Source of the DNA: an uncultured Opitutia bacterium
Lineage (GTDB): Bacteria > Verrucomicrobiota > Verrucomicrobiia > Opitutales > Opitutaceae
Assembly: GCA_903938935.1 (NCBI GenBank)
Contig: CAJAFD010000187.1
Location: forward strand, 1-7,209
Direction: 5' to 3'
Length of the DNA stretch: 7,209 nt
The notes under the pieces were generated by a model, which did no database searches, was not told the DNA's origin, and saw only the letters and a list, made by a program, of their open reading frames with translations. The first letter of the stretch is position 1. Every line of letters starts with the position of its first letter. Of the stretch, positions 1 to 6,328 are shown piece after piece. The translations under genes and the position numbers were made by a program.

Positions 1-417
1 AAGGAAGTCCGCCTCGCTGATTTCAAGGGCAAGGTCGTCATCCTCGACTTCTGGGCCACGTGGTGCGGGCCGTGCATCGCGTCGTTCCCACACACGCAAA
101 AACTAGCAGCGAAATACAAGGATCAAGACGTGATCGTTCTCGCCTCCGGCACGAGCGACACGATCGCCGCCTTTAAAAAATGGATTCCCGTCAACCAGCC
201 GAAGTATGCCGATATGCGCTTCGTCTTCGACCCCAACGAGCGCGGTTCCGACACCTTCGATAAACGCGCCTCGTCCAGCCTCTACGGCGTCTCGGGCATT
301 CCCACGCAGTTTGTCATCGGACGCGACGGCAAGATCGTCGCCAGCATCGTCGGCAACGGCGGCGACACGGACACCCGCACCGAAGGCGCCCTCGCCCTCG
401 CCGGCGTGAAGGTCGAC
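1..417 (+). repeat. Paralogous duplicated segment, copy 1 (first TlpA domain)
   Basis: This coding segment aligns with 1919-2335 at a constant offset of 1918 bases, with no insertion or deletion across 139 codons. Exact matches include 49-68 with 1967-1986 and 293-311 with 2211-2229. It records a gene duplication rather than a mobile repeat. Differences are mostly at third codon positions, so the duplication is not very recent or is under purifying selection. Confidence 0.85.
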
Positions 418-1659
418 GAAGCCACCGCCACCGCGGGCAAAGCCGCGCTCGTGAAAGCCGCCGCGGATGAAGCCGCGGCCGCCAAGGCGGCAGCTTCGGC
501 GCCCCCGCGGGCCCCGTTCATGGAAAATTTCGCCAAGCTCGTTGCCGGCCAGCCCGTGCCCAACGTCACGCTGCAGACCGTCGACGGCCAATCGGTAAAT
601 CTGACTGAAATCATCAAGGGCAAGATCGCCATTTTCTCCATCAGCTCCGGCGGCGGCCTGTACGCTGACGGCTTGGCCTTATACGAGAACCTGGCGCGCA
701 AGTATGCCGGCCAAGGCGTCGCGGTCGTCGCCCTCTCCGCCTACAGCACGCGCGAGGATTTCGACCAATGGCGCGAGAAGAACGCCGGCAAATTCAGCTT
801 CCCCGTGTACTTCGACCCCGCGGGCAAGGGCCCGCAGCCCACGAAAGATTTCAACGAGATGACTCCCGAAGAAAAGAAGGCATTCGGCACCCTTCAACGT
901 GAGCACATGAAAAAAGTCGCCCCACTCGTCTTCACCGGCGGCGCCATGGCGCCCGTCCCCCACGCCTACGTCATCGACGCCAAAGGCAACATGGTCGGCA
1001 TCGTCGTCGGTGGCGGCGCCCATGTCACCGAGGGCATCAGCAACCTTCTCCTCCGCGCCGGCGTCAAACTCGCGGCCGACGACATGCCGAAAAAAGTCTG
1101 GACCGCCGCAGAGACCAAACCTCCGGTTCCCGAAGCGAAAGTGGAAATGATCAAAGTCGGCGCGGCGGCCCCCGATTTCCCCGCCACCGATCTCAACGGC
1201 AAAGCCGTGAAACTCTCCGACTTCCGCGGCAAGATCGTCATCCTCGATTTCTGGGCGACCTGGTGCGGCCCTTGCATCTCCTCGATGCCGCACACCAACG
1301 AAGTCGCGGCTCACTACAAAGACCAAGGCGTCGTCGTGCTCGCCTCGTGCACGAGCGACACCCGCGCCGCCTTCGAAGCCTGGGTGAAGAAAAACCAAGC
1401 CACCTATCCTGAGTTGCTTTTCTCGCACGACCCGCAGGAACGCGGCTCCGATCGCGCGTCGCATAAACTCTACGGCGTCGGCGGCATCCCGCAGCAATTC
1501 ATCATCGGCCGCGACGGCAAGATCGCCGCCCTCTGCACCGGCTACCTCAAGGGCGAAGTCCTCCTCGAAGCCGCCCTCGCCCAAGCCGGCGTCAAGGTCG
1601 CGCCCGAGATCCTCGCCAAAGCCAAACTCGATCAAGCCAACCGCGACGCCATGCGCTGA
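1..1659 (+). CDS. Three-domain TlpA/thioredoxin-like protein, 5' partial
   Basis: The reading frame is open from base 1 to the TGA at 1657-1659, giving 552 visible residues. Alignment with the next gene suggests about 51 N-terminal residues, including a signal peptide, lie before the window. Three TlpA/AhpC-TSA-like thioredoxin folds are visible. Domain 1 (codons 1-138) has WCGPC at 61-75 and a cis-Pro motif GIPTQF. An Ala/Lys/Glu-rich linker follows (codons 139-172). Domain 2 (about codons 173-378) keeps the fold and a VPH cis-Pro but has SSGGGL at 643-660 in place of the active site, and no cysteine at all. Domain 3 (codons 381-552) has WCGPC at 1261-1275 and GIPQQF, plus extra cysteines at codons 450 and 512. 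Such domains normally reduce disulfides outside the cytoplasm, fed by DsbD/CcdA proteins; a dsbD lies downstream. Export is inferred, since the N-terminus is missing. The family call is secure; the substrate is unknown. A strong terminator follows. Confidence 0.93.
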   Translation, partial: KEVRLADFKGKVVILDFWATWCGPCIASFPHTQKLAAKYKDQDVIVLASGTSDTIAAFKKWIPVNQPKYADMRFVFDPNERGSDTFDKRASSSLYGVSGIPTQFVIGRDGKIVASIVGNGGDTDTRTEGALALAGVKVDEATATAGKAALVKAAADEAAAAKAAASAPPRAPFMENFAKLVAGQPVPNVTLQTVDGQSVNLTEIIKGKIAIFSISSGGGLYADGLALYENLARKYAGQGVAVVALSAYSTREDFDQWREKNAGKFSFPVYFDPAGKGPQPTKDFNEMTPEEKKAFGTLQREHMKKVAPLVFTGGAMAPVPHAYVIDAKGNMVGIVVGGGAHVTEGISNLLLRAGVKLAADDMPKKVWTAAETKPPVPEAKVEMIKVGAAAPDFPATDLNGKAVKLSDFRGKIVILDFWATWCGPCISSMPHTNEVAAHYKDQGVVVLASCTSDTRAAFEAWVKKNQATYPELLFSHDPQERGSDRASHKLYGVGGIPQQFIIGRDGKIAALCTGYLKGEVLLEAALAQAGVKVAPEILAKAKLDQANRDAMR

Positions 1660-1714
1660 TCAACTCAGCTCCATCCGCGTTTGCCGCGTCTTCTCAACTC
1701 CGCCAACTTCACCC

Positions 1715-1748
1715 TAGCCCGCGCCGGCTCGCGCGGGCTACTTTTTTT
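1715..1748 (+). terminator. Rho-independent terminator after the three-domain gene
   Basis: A perfect 10-bp GC-rich stem (TAGCCCGCGC at 1715-1724 pairing with GCGCGGGCTA at 1731-1740) encloses a 6-base loop and is followed by seven T at 1742-1748. It lies 55 bases after the stop codon of the upstream gene. Only 17 bases separate the T-tract from the next start codon, so it should uncouple the two TlpA-like genes unless there is read-through. Confidence 0.92.
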
Positions 1749-1765
1749 CTAAAAATCAAATCTCC

Positions 1766-2998
1766 ATGAAACGCACCTTCCTCCGTTCGCTCTTCGCCTG
1801 CGCCGGCCTCGTTGCCGCCAGCGGGTTGACTCTCCCGGCCGCACACGCCGCCGCCGCGCCCGCCACCCTCACCGCTGGAGTCATCGCCCCCGACTTCACC
1901 ATGAAAAACCTCGCAGGCGCCGATGTCCGCCTCGCCGATTATCAAGGCAAGGTCATCATCCTCGATTTCTGGGCCACGTGGTGCGGCCCCTGCATCGCCT
2001 CCTTCCCGCACACCCAAGCCCTCGCCGCCAAATACAAAGACCAAGGCGTCGTCGTCCTCGCCTCCGGCACCAGCGACACCATCGCCAAATTTAAAGAGTG
2101 GATTCCCGCCAACCAGCCGAAATATCCCGACCTCGTTTTCGCTTGGGACCCCAACGAACGCGACTCCGCCACCTTCGCCGACCGCGCCGCGAGCAAGCTT
2201 TACGGCGTCACGGGCATTCCCACGCAGTTCGTCATCGGCCGTGACGGCAAAATCGTCGGAGTGATCGTCGGCAACGGCGGCGCCACCGATCCCCGCACCG
2301 AAGCCGCTCTCGCCGTCGCCGGCATCAAAGTCGACGCCGCCATCGTCGCGGCCGCCGCCGAAAAAGCCAAAGTCGCCGCCGCTGCCGCCGCCGAAAAAGC
2401 GAAAAATCCTCCCGCGCCTTTCCGTGAAGCTTACGGCAAACTCAAAGCCGGCGACGTGTTGCCCGACTTCAAAGTCATCACCTCCACCGGCGCCGAAGGA
2501 AAATTTTCCGACTTCGCCAAAGGCAAAACCGTGGTCCTCGATTTCTGGGCCACCTGGTGCGGCCCCTGCCAACAAGCGATGCCACACTACGAAGAGATGT
2601 CGCGCCGCTACGCCGACCAAAACGTCGTGGTCCTCGGCGTGTGTGCATTCGACACCCGCGAAGCCTACGACAAGTGGGTCGTCGCCAACCACACGAAGTA
2701 CACGTTTCCCACCGTCTTCGATCCGATCGGCAAGCCCGCGAGCGGCGACAAAGATGCCATGACCAAAACCGTCATGATGCAGCTCACGCGCGGCGCCGTC
2801 ACGCCGTTGCCCACAACGCTCGTGATCAACGCCGAGGGCAAATTCGTCGGCTTCTACTCCGGCTACGGCCCCAACGCCCACGACGCGCTGGCCAACTTGC
2901 TCATGATCGCCGGCGTGAAAGTCGCCCCTGCCGATCAGCCCAAGCGCTTCTACCCCGCCGGCTCGACCATCAAGCCCGTCGTCGCCCCGAAAAAATAA
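1766..2998 (+). CDS. Exported two-domain TlpA/thioredoxin-like protein
   Basis: The 410-residue protein opens with a signal peptide: Lys/Arg at residues 2-3, a hydrophobic core, and a likely signal peptidase I site after AHA (residue 28). Domain 1 (about 36-188) has WCGPC at residues 72-76 and cis-Pro GIP at 150-152. An Ala/Lys/Glu-rich, probably helical linker spans about 191-213. Domain 2 (about 217-388) has WCGPC at 264-268, cis-Pro at P349, and an insertion of about 20-25 residues between FDP (318-320) and the cis-Pro. A further Cys, C293, lies 28 residues after the first active-site Cys. Both domains should be redox active, acting as disulfide reductants in the periplasm and probably kept reduced by a DsbD- or CcdA-type protein. 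The protein is a paralogue of the preceding one. The ATG at 1766 is chosen because the signal peptide begins there; no Shine-Dalgarno precedes it. Terminators flank the gene, so it is probably monocistronic. The target is unknown. Confidence 0.95.
   Translation: MKRTFLRSLFACAGLVAASGLTLPAAHAAAAPATLTAGVIAPDFTMKNLAGADVRLADYQGKVIILDFWATWCGPCIASFPHTQALAAKYKDQGVVVLASGTSDTIAKFKEWIPANQPKYPDLVFAWDPNERDSATFADRAASKLYGVTGIPTQFVIGRDGKIVGVIVGNGGATDPRTEAALAVAGIKVDAAIVAAAAEKAKVAAAAAAEKAKNPPAPFREAYGKLKAGDVLPDFKVITSTGAEGKFSDFAKGKTVVLDFWATWCGPCQQAMPHYEEMSRRYADQNVVVLGVCAFDTREAYDKWVVANHTKYTFPTVFDPIGKPASGDKDAMTKTVMMQLTRGAVTPLPTTLVINAEGKFVGFYSGYGPNAHDALANLLMIAGVKVAPADQPKRFYPAGSTIKPVVAPKK
1919..2335 (+). repeat. Paralogous duplicated segment, copy 2 (first TlpA domain)
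   Basis: This is the counterpart of 1-417 at a constant 1918-base offset and encodes most of domain 1 of the two-domain protein, including WCGPC at 1979-1993 and the GIPTQFVIGRDGK motif. The colinearity without indels supports tandem gene duplication. Confidence 0.85.
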
Positions 2999-3021
2999 AG
3001 CGCTTTAACCTCACGTTCGCG

Positions 3022-3055
3022 CGCCCGCCCATTTTTGGGGCGGGCGTTTTTATTT
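3022..3055 (+). terminator. Rho-independent terminator after the two-domain gene
   Basis: A perfect 9-bp stem, CGCCCGCCC at 3022-3030 with GGGCGGGCG at 3038-3046, encloses a 7-base loop and is followed by a T-rich tail at 3047-3055 broken by one A. It starts 23 bases after the TAA of the upstream gene. The 52 bases from here to the next start codon leave room for a separate promoter. Confidence 0.92.
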
Positions 3056-3107
3056 ACCTGCCTCATCGCCAAACGCGGGTTTCCGCCCTAGGCTCAATTT
3101 TACTTCC

Positions 3108-4034
3108 ATGGTTACGCCCGCTCGTTCCCGTCCGCCGGTGCTTTCGTTGATCGGCCACACCGCGCTCATTCCGCTGCATTTTCCCGAGGCGGATCGCACC
3201 CTCTACGCCAAGGCCGAATTCCTCAACCCGTCCGGCTCCATCAAAGACCGTCTCGCATTGTGCATCATCGAGGACGCCGTCCAGCGCGGGGTGTTGCACG
3301 AGAAATCCATCATCCTCGAATGCACGAGCGGCAACACCGGCATCTCCCTCGCCATGGTCGGCGCGGCCTTGGGCTACCGCGTGCACATCCTCATGAGCGA
3401 ATCGGCCAGCATCGAGCGTCGGCACCTCATCCGGCAATTTGGCGGCGAAGTGGAATTGTTTAAACCCACCAACGGCTACGCCACCGGCATCGAGCTCTCG
3501 CTGGAAATGGCTGGGCGTGATCCCAACATTTTTCTTCCGCGCCAATTCGAAAACCCCATCAACGCCCGCGACCACGAAGAGTTCACCGGCCGCGAGATTC
3601 TCAGCCAGATGGAGGGCCGCGTGGATGCGTTTGTCGCGGGCTACGGTACGGGCGGCACGCTCACCGGCTGCGGCCGCGCCCTCCGCGCGGCCAATCCCAA
3701 GGTCCGCATCCTCGCCATGGAACCGGCCGAGGCCGCCATGCTTTCTGGCGAGATGCCGTGCTGCCATTCCATCGAAGGCGTCGCCGGCGGCTACGTCCCG
3801 CCGCTCCTGCGCCACGCCCAACTCGACGGCGCGATCAAAGTCTCCAGCGCCGACGCCATCGCTATGACGCGCCGCCTCAGCCGTGAGTTCGGCCTGCTCG
3901 TCGGCACCTCCAGCGGCGCCAATATCATCGCCGCCCTCCGCACCGCCGTCGAGATGGGCCCCGAATCCCGCGTCGTCACCATCCTGTGCGACCGCGCCGA
4001 GCGTTATTACTCGACCAAACTTTTCGCGCACTGA
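3108..4034 (+). CDS. Cysteine synthase / cystathionine beta-synthase family PLP enzyme
   Basis: The 308-residue protein is the usual length of a bacterial O-acetylserine sulfhydrylase (CysK/CysM) and shows the fold-type II PLP landmarks in order. These are IGHTALIPL (15-23, equivalent to IGNTPLV), NPSGSIKDR (40-48) with the PLP-binding Lys46, the substrate-loop motif TSGNTG (73-78), RQFENP (145-150), the PLP-phosphate loop GYGTGGT (178-184), HSIEGV (220-225), GTSSGAN (266-272) and a C-terminal DRAERYYSTKLF. No C-terminal CBS domain or signal peptide is seen, so it should be cytoplasmic. The likely reaction is beta-replacement on an activated serine, using sulfide or another thiol, to give cysteine or a relative. 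Family membership is clear; the donor (O-acetylserine, O-phosphoserine or homocysteine route) cannot be read from motifs alone. No Shine-Dalgarno lies upstream of the ATG. A terminator precedes the gene and a hairpin follows. Its position among thiol-redox genes fits a role in sulfur or thiol supply. Confidence 0.93.
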   Translation: MVTPARSRPPVLSLIGHTALIPLHFPEADRTLYAKAEFLNPSGSIKDRLALCIIEDAVQRGVLHEKSIILECTSGNTGISLAMVGAALGYRVHILMSESASIERRHLIRQFGGEVELFKPTNGYATGIELSLEMAGRDPNIFLPRQFENPINARDHEEFTGREILSQMEGRVDAFVAGYGTGGTLTGCGRALRAANPKVRILAMEPAEAAMLSGEMPCCHSIEGVAGGYVPPLLRHAQLDGAIKVSSADAIAMTRRLSREFGLLVGTSSGANIIAALRTAVEMGPESRVVTILCDRAERYYSTKLFAH

Positions 4035-4070
4035 GTTCGCCCGACGGAACTAAACCGTCGCCGCGCGAAC
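4035..4070 (+). other. Two-part hairpin immediately after the cysteine synthase stop codon
   Basis: The outer arms GTTCGC (4035-4040) and GCGAAC (4065-4070) are perfectly complementary. So are the inner arms CGACGG (4042-4047) and CCGTCG (4055-4060), around the loop AACTAAA. The two stems are joined by a small asymmetric internal loop (one base on the left, four on the right). No T-tract follows, so it is not a canonical intrinsic terminator. It could be a 3'-end stabilising structure, a weak terminator, or a processing element between this gene and dsbD. Confidence 0.45.
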
Positions 4071-4133
4071 ACATTCCACGTTTCACCTGTTGTCCGGTTT
4101 GCTTACTCGGTTCCTCTCCTCCAACTTCCCGTT

Positions 4134-6311
4134 ATGCGACTCGCCCGTTTCCCGCTCTTTGCCCTCTTCGCGCTCGGCCTCACCGCGTTGCTGCCCCTCA
4201 CGGCGCGCGCGCACGTCAAAGCTTCTCTCGTCGCCGCTGAGACCGCCATCGTCCCCGGCAAACCCGTGCAAGTCGCCCTCCGCTTCGTCCACGACGAACA
4301 TTGGCACACGTATTGGCTCAACCCAGGCACCGGCCTCGTCACCACGATCGCGTGGACGCTCCCGCCCGGCTGGAAAGCCAGCGAGATTCAATGGCCCGCG
4401 CCCAAAGCCCTCAAGGACCGCACCGGTACGATCGTCGGCAACGGCTACGAAGGCGATTTGCTCCTGCCGGTCACCTTGACGCCGCCCGCCGATCTCGCGC
4501 CCGGCGCGAGCGTCACGCTCAAAGCCGCCGCCGAGTGGCTGATGTGTGAAGACGTCTGCATGCCCGGCGACGCCAAAGTCAGTCTCACGCTGCCGGTCGC
4601 CGCGAGCGCCGCGCCTGATCCCGCCTTCGGCGCCCGCCTCTCCGCCGTCGTCGCCAACCTGCCCCGCGCCGAGTCCGCGTGGAAACTTTCCGCCACCCGC
4701 GACGCCAAAAACGTCACCCTCACCGTCACGCCCACCAGCGCAAACCCCGCCGCGACGCCGTCAGACCTCCGCTTCTTCGCCGACGACAACTTCGTCGCCT
4801 ACGAACTCCCGCAAATCGTCACCGCCGCCGCCAACGGCAGCTACGTCCTCACGTTGCCGATTTCCCCCGACGCGCCCAAAGACACCGCCAAACTCGCCGG
4901 CGTGCTCACGAGCAGCAACGGTTGGCGCGCCGACGGCTCGCTCCCCGGCCTGCGCGTGGATCTCGCCTTCACCGCCGCCGCTCCAGCTCCCGTCAAAACC
5001 AACGCGAGCGCGCCGGCCGCACCACTCGTCACCACCACCGGCGCAACCACCGCTGGCGCGCCAGCCGCCGCGCCGGCTGCGCCGGTTTCACTGCTCGGCA
5101 CGCTGTTTCTCGCGTTCGTCGGCGGGCTGATTTTGAACCTCATGCCCTGCGTCTTCCCCGTGCTCGGGATCAAGATCCTCGGCTTCGTCAACCAAGCCGG
5201 CCAGGACAAGAAAAAGGTTATTTTGCACGGTCTCGTTTTCGCGCTCGGCGTGCTGCTCTCATTCTGGACGCTCGCGGTGGTGCTCGCCGTGCTCCGCGCG
5301 GGTGGCGACCAACTCGGCTGGGGTTTCCAACTGCAATCCCCGCTCTTCGTCTTCGCCCTCGCGGCCGTGATGTTGATCTTCGCGATGAATATGAGCGGCG
5401 TCTTTGAGTTCGGCCTCAGCGCCACCGGCGTCGGCTCCGATCTCCAGATGAAGTCGGGTTTCGCCGGATCTTTTTTCACGGGCGTGCTCGCGACCGTGGT
5501 GGCGACGCCGTGCAGCGCGCCATTTCTCGCGCCCGCGCTCGGCGCCGCGCTGACGTTGAGCACGGTTGAATCCTTCGCGGTATTCACCGCCATCGCGATC
5601 GGTCTCGCCGGTCCGTATTTGCTGTTATCGATTTTTCCCGCCGCCGTGAAAATCTTGCCCCGCCCCGGCGCGTGGATGGAAACGTTTAAGCAATTCATGG
5701 CGTTTCCGCTCTACGCGACGGTTGCCTACCTCACCTGGGTGCTCGCCGGCCAGACGACGGAAAACGGTTCCCTTATGGCGCTCTTCGGTCTCGTGCTCAT
5801 CGCGCTCGGCGTGTGGTTCTATGGCCGCTACAACGCCCCCGGCACCAAGCCCGCCAAAGTCCGCTTCGGCACCGTCACCGCCGCGCTCGTGTTCGCCGTC
5901 GGCGTGTGGACGGGCTGGCCCGAAGACATCGCTTCGAAAACCGCCGCTGCCCAAGCCGCCGGCGCGCCCGAAGTCGTCTGGGAAAAATGGAGCCCCGAAA
6001 CCGTCGCGCAACTCCGCGCCGAGGGGAAAACCATCTACGTCGATTTCACCGCGCGTTGGTGCGCCACGTGCCAGACGAATAAGAAAATCGTCTTCCACTC
6101 CGACGCCGTCCTCCGCGCTTTTGCTGCGAAAAAAATCGTCACCCTGCGCGCCGACTGGACCAACAAAGACCCAGCCATCACCGCCGAGCTCGCGAAATAT
6201 CAACGCAGCGCCGTCCCGTTTAACGTCATCTGGCAGCCCGGTAAAACCGCGCCCGTGATTTTGCCCGAATTGCTCACGCCCTCGATCGTGCTCGACGCGA
6301 TCAAGGGCTGA
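4134..6311 (+). CDS. dsbD: DsbD-type thiol:disulfide interchange protein
   Basis: DsbD moves electrons from cytoplasmic thioredoxin through the inner membrane to periplasmic thioredoxin-fold proteins, and this 725-residue protein has all its parts. A signal peptide ends at ARA (24-26). The N-terminal periplasmic domain (about 27-280) carries a Cys pair in CEDVC (C138, C142). An Ala/Pro/Thr-rich linker spans about 281-317. The membrane domain has about eight hydrophobic segments (roughly 318-345, 363-387, 402-424, 443-473, 480-502, 521-540, 546-564, 578-595), with the two conserved half-channel cysteines C339 (LMPCVFP) and C460 (TPCSAPF). The C-terminal thioredoxin-like domain (about 612-725) has WCATC at 642-646 and a cis-Pro at P695. 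The N-terminal pair is spaced CX3C, unlike the CX5C of E. coli DsbD. The ATG at 4134 is fixed by the signal peptide; no Shine-Dalgarno is seen. The likely partners are the TlpA-like proteins encoded upstream. Confidence 0.95.
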   Translation: MRLARFPLFALFALGLTALLPLTARAHVKASLVAAETAIVPGKPVQVALRFVHDEHWHTYWLNPGTGLVTTIAWTLPPGWKASEIQWPAPKALKDRTGTIVGNGYEGDLLLPVTLTPPADLAPGASVTLKAAAEWLMCEDVCMPGDAKVSLTLPVAASAAPDPAFGARLSAVVANLPRAESAWKLSATRDAKNVTLTVTPTSANPAATPSDLRFFADDNFVAYELPQIVTAAANGSYVLTLPISPDAPKDTAKLAGVLTSSNGWRADGSLPGLRVDLAFTAAAPAPVKTNASAPAAPLVTTTGATTAGAPAAAPAAPVSLLGTLFLAFVGGLILNLMPCVFPVLGIKILGFVNQAGQDKKKVILHGLVFALGVLLSFWTLAVVLAVLRAGGDQLGWGFQLQSPLFVFALAAVMLIFAMNMSGVFEFGLSATGVGSDLQMKSGFAGSFFTGVLATVVATPCSAPFLAPALGAALTLSTVESFAVFTAIAIGLAGPYLLLSIFPAAVKILPRPGAWMETFKQFMAFPLYATVAYLTWVLAGQTTENGSLMALFGLVLIALGVWFYGRYNAPGTKPAKVRFGTVTAALVFAVGVWTGWPEDIASKTAAAQAAGAPEVVWEKWSPETVAQLRAEGKTIYVDFTARWCATCQTNKKIVFHSDAVLRAFAAKKIVTLRADWTNKDPAITAELAKYQRSAVPFNVIWQPGKTAPVILPELLTPSIVLDAIKG

Positions 6312-6328
6312 GCGTTCGCGAGCGCGCC

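Noticed and set aside
679..1635. A 318-codon open frame on the minus strand over the three-domain gene
   Set aside because: It has the same composition artefact; the plus-strand frame carries clear domain motifs.
130..1659. Taking the ATG at 130 as the start of the first gene
   Set aside because: The same frame is open back to base 1 and encodes conserved thioredoxin residues, including WCGPC at 61-75, so the gene is cut by the window edge.
1766..1804. Lipoprotein signal with Cys12 in the two-domain TlpA protein
   Set aside because: The preceding residues LFA fit a lipobox poorly and the stretch before the Cys is too short; the AHA site at 26-28 fits signal peptidase I better.
1709..2881. 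A 390-codon open frame on the minus strand over the two-domain TlpA gene
   Set aside because: It is Gly/Asp/Val-rich, resembles no family, runs through the terminator hairpin, and is expected antisense to a gene with strong G/C third-position bias.
3066..3094. Sigma70-like promoter TCGCCA, 17-base spacer, TAGGCT before the cysteine synthase-like gene
   Set aside because: The spacing is right, but only 4 of 6 and 3 of 6 bases match; in GC-rich DNA this is close to chance, so it is not annotated.
3063..4031. A 322-codon open frame on the minus strand over the cysteine synthase-like gene
   Set aside because: It covers almost exactly the plus-strand gene, has low-information Gly/Ala/Asp-rich sequence and shows no recognisable motif.
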